From Paraprevotella sp. (GTDB lineage Bacteria > Bacteroidota > Bacteroidia > Bacteroidales > Bacteroidaceae): 64,000 nucleotides of DNA. The translations under genes were made by a program, and so were the position numbers. The notes under the pieces are model-generated. The model was not told the DNA's origin, did not search any database, and saw only the letters and a list, made by a program, of their open reading frames with translations. The stretch spans positions 1 through 64,000 of the forward strand of contig JAGBCQ010000017.1 in assembly GCA_017937925.1 (NCBI GenBank). The letters are read 5' to 3'. Below are positions 62,783-64,000 of this stretch, piece by piece; the first letter of the stretch is position 1, and each line of letters opens with the position of its first letter.

Positions 62783-64000
62783 TTACTTCTTCAGTTTAGC
62801 CAAACTCTCTTTGAGTGCGGCAATCTTGCTCTCTGCGTCTGCTTGCTTCTTGCGTTCCATTTCAACGACAGCAGCAGGAGCATTTGCAACGAAGCGTTCG
62901 TTCGAGAGTTTCTTCTGAACACCGATAAGGAAACCTTCCAAATGCTTGAGCTCAGCCTCTTGCTTGGCTATTTCGGCATCTACGTCGATAAGATTGCCAA
63001 GTGGTACGGCATATTCCGTAGTTCCCACCATGAACGCAGCAGTACCTTCACCTTTTTGTGCTACGGTGTCAATGGCGCTGAGGTTTGCCATTTTTTTGGT
63101 TACACTGTCATAGTCTGCTTCGGGATTCTGTCCTACAACTTCTAATGTCAATGCCTCTTTGGGAGCGATGTTCTTCTGATTGCGAACGGTACGCACGCCT
63201 GAAACGATGTTCTTTACATTCTCAATGTGACTTATCAGTGCGGTATCTTCCTCTGTGGGGGCTGCCATGTGAAGCGGAGAAATCATGATGCTCTCGCCGG
63301 GAAGACGGTCGTAAATGTGTTGCCACAACTCTTCGGTGATGAACGGCATGAACGGATGTAATAACTTCAATAGTACGTCGAAGAAACGCAATGTGTCATC
63401 GTATGTCTTTTGGTCAATTGGTTGTCCGTATGCCGGTTTTATCATTTCCAAATACCAACTAGAGAACTCGTCCCAGAATAACTTGTAAACAGCCATCAAC
63501 GCTTCGCTCAAGCGGTATTTGCCGAACAAATCGGTAACTTCGGCTGCCGTTGTTTTCAGCATGGCTTCAAACCAACGAGTAGCTATAGCTGCGCTCTCCG
63601 GTTGTTCGATGTCAGCTGTTTGCCATCCTTTAACAAGTCGGAACGCATTCCATATCTTATTGTTGAAGTTACGTCCTTGCTCACAAAGCGCATCGTCGAA
63701 CAATATGTCGTTACCGGCAGGAGCTGAAAGCATCATACCCATGCGGACACCGTCAGCGCCAAAACGTTCAATCAAATCCAATGGGTCGGGGCTGTTTCCT
63801 AATGATTTACTCATCTTGCGACCCAACTTGTCGCGCACGATTCCGGTGAAATATACGTTTTTGAATGGCATTTGTCCTTCATACTCATAACCTGCCATTA
63901 TCATGCGGGCTACCCAGAAGAAGATAATGTCCGGACCGGTTACAAGGTCGGCAGTGGGGTAGTAGTATTTCATTTCCTCGTTGCCGGGGTTGTTGATGCC
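62783..64000 (-). CDS. valS: Valyl-tRNA synthetase, 3' part only
   Basis: The C-terminal ~405 residues of valyl-tRNA synthetase, which charges tRNA-Val; the 5' part lies beyond the right window edge, and codons continue in frame to the last base. Visible: [25 protein letters not shown] ([10 protein letters not shown]), the anticodon-binding helical domain ([24 protein letters not shown]) and the C-terminal coiled coil ([26 protein letters not shown] to [10 protein letters not shown]). No sign of damage within the part seen. Confidence 0.95.
   Translation of the reverse strand, partial: GINNPGNEEMKYYYPTADLVTGPDIIFFWVARMIMAGYEYEGQMPFKNVYFTGIVRDKLGRKMSKSLGNSPDPLDLIERFGADGVRMGMMLSAPAGNDILFDDALCEQGRNFNNKIWNAFRLVKGWQTADIEQPESAAIATRWFEAMLKTTAAEVTDLFGKYRLSEALMAVYKLFWDEFSSWYLEMIKPAYGQPIDQKTYDDTLRFFDVLLKLLHPFMPFITEELWQHIYDRLPGESIMISPLHMAAPTEEDTALISHIENVKNIVSGVRTVRNQKNIAPKEALTLEVVGQNPEADYDSVTKKMANLSAIDTVAQKGEGTAAFMVGTTEYAVPLGNLIDVDAEIAKQEAELKHLEGFLIGVQKKLSNERFVANAPAAVVEMERKKQADAESKIAALKESLAKLKK

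Overview
The window is from a member of the Bacteroidales, most likely Prevotellaceae. Evidence: promoters have the Bacteroides-type form (TTTG, 19-21 bp, TAnnTTTG); Shine-Dalgarno sites are mostly weak; the valine/isoleucine operon carries an acyl-ACP thioesterase gene; SecA has an N-terminal insertion; two secreted glycan enzymes end in C-terminal domains resembling type IX secretion signals. Species cannot be named from the sequence alone.

Layout. 1-470: end of an rRNA operon (5S rRNA, terminator) and a cluster of palindromic intergenic repeats. 467-11,159: eight minus-strand genes in a row, all for exported proteins. Three are predicted surface lipoproteins, one of 1,412 residues with eleven copies of a ~90-residue repeat and a DUF1566 tip; the others are LPP20-like proteins, a DUF5683 protein and a transglutaminase-like protein. 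Just upstream, 11,213-11,401 is a 189-bp segment bounded by a perfect 24-bp inverted repeat. It holds one full promoter that points away from the operon, which is the layout of a phase-variable promoter read in the OFF state. 11.5-18 kb: recJ-recQ and two peptidases. 18-21.3 kb: a patatin-like lipase, small proteins, a structured RNA region with mutually exclusive pairings, and an AT-rich lipoprotein gene. 21.3-32.4 kb: pyruvate:ferredoxin oxidoreductase, a DUF4143-type ATPase, an ATP-grasp-like protein, a fucosyltransferase-like protein, a GHL10-type glycosidase, a CstA-type transporter and a small beta-barrel. 32.4-36.1 kb: a GH127-type beta-L-arabinofuranosidase.

36.1-39.2 kb: a 770-bp non-coding stretch with two identical 15-bp palindromes, then two copies of a two-gene module (small exported peptide plus two-helix membrane protein), each with its own promoter and terminator. 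39.4-47.6 kb: aroC, slyD and the ilvD-ilvB-ilvN-thioesterase-ilvC operon. 47.8-54 kb: envelope biogenesis genes (ppiD-like chaperone, CNNM/GldE-type protein, lptC, outer-membrane protein, coaX). 54.2-64 kb: a DUF4105 protein, an alkaline-phosphatase-fold protein that has lost metal ligands, secA, an acidic conserved protein, a lipoprotein, and the 3' part of valS running off the window.

The most notable points are the probable invertible promoter controlling a surface-protein operon, the duplicated peptide/membrane-protein module, and the unexplained structured RNA at 20.3-20.6 kb. No CRISPR array, transposase, integrase, reverse transcriptase or tRNA gene was recognised.
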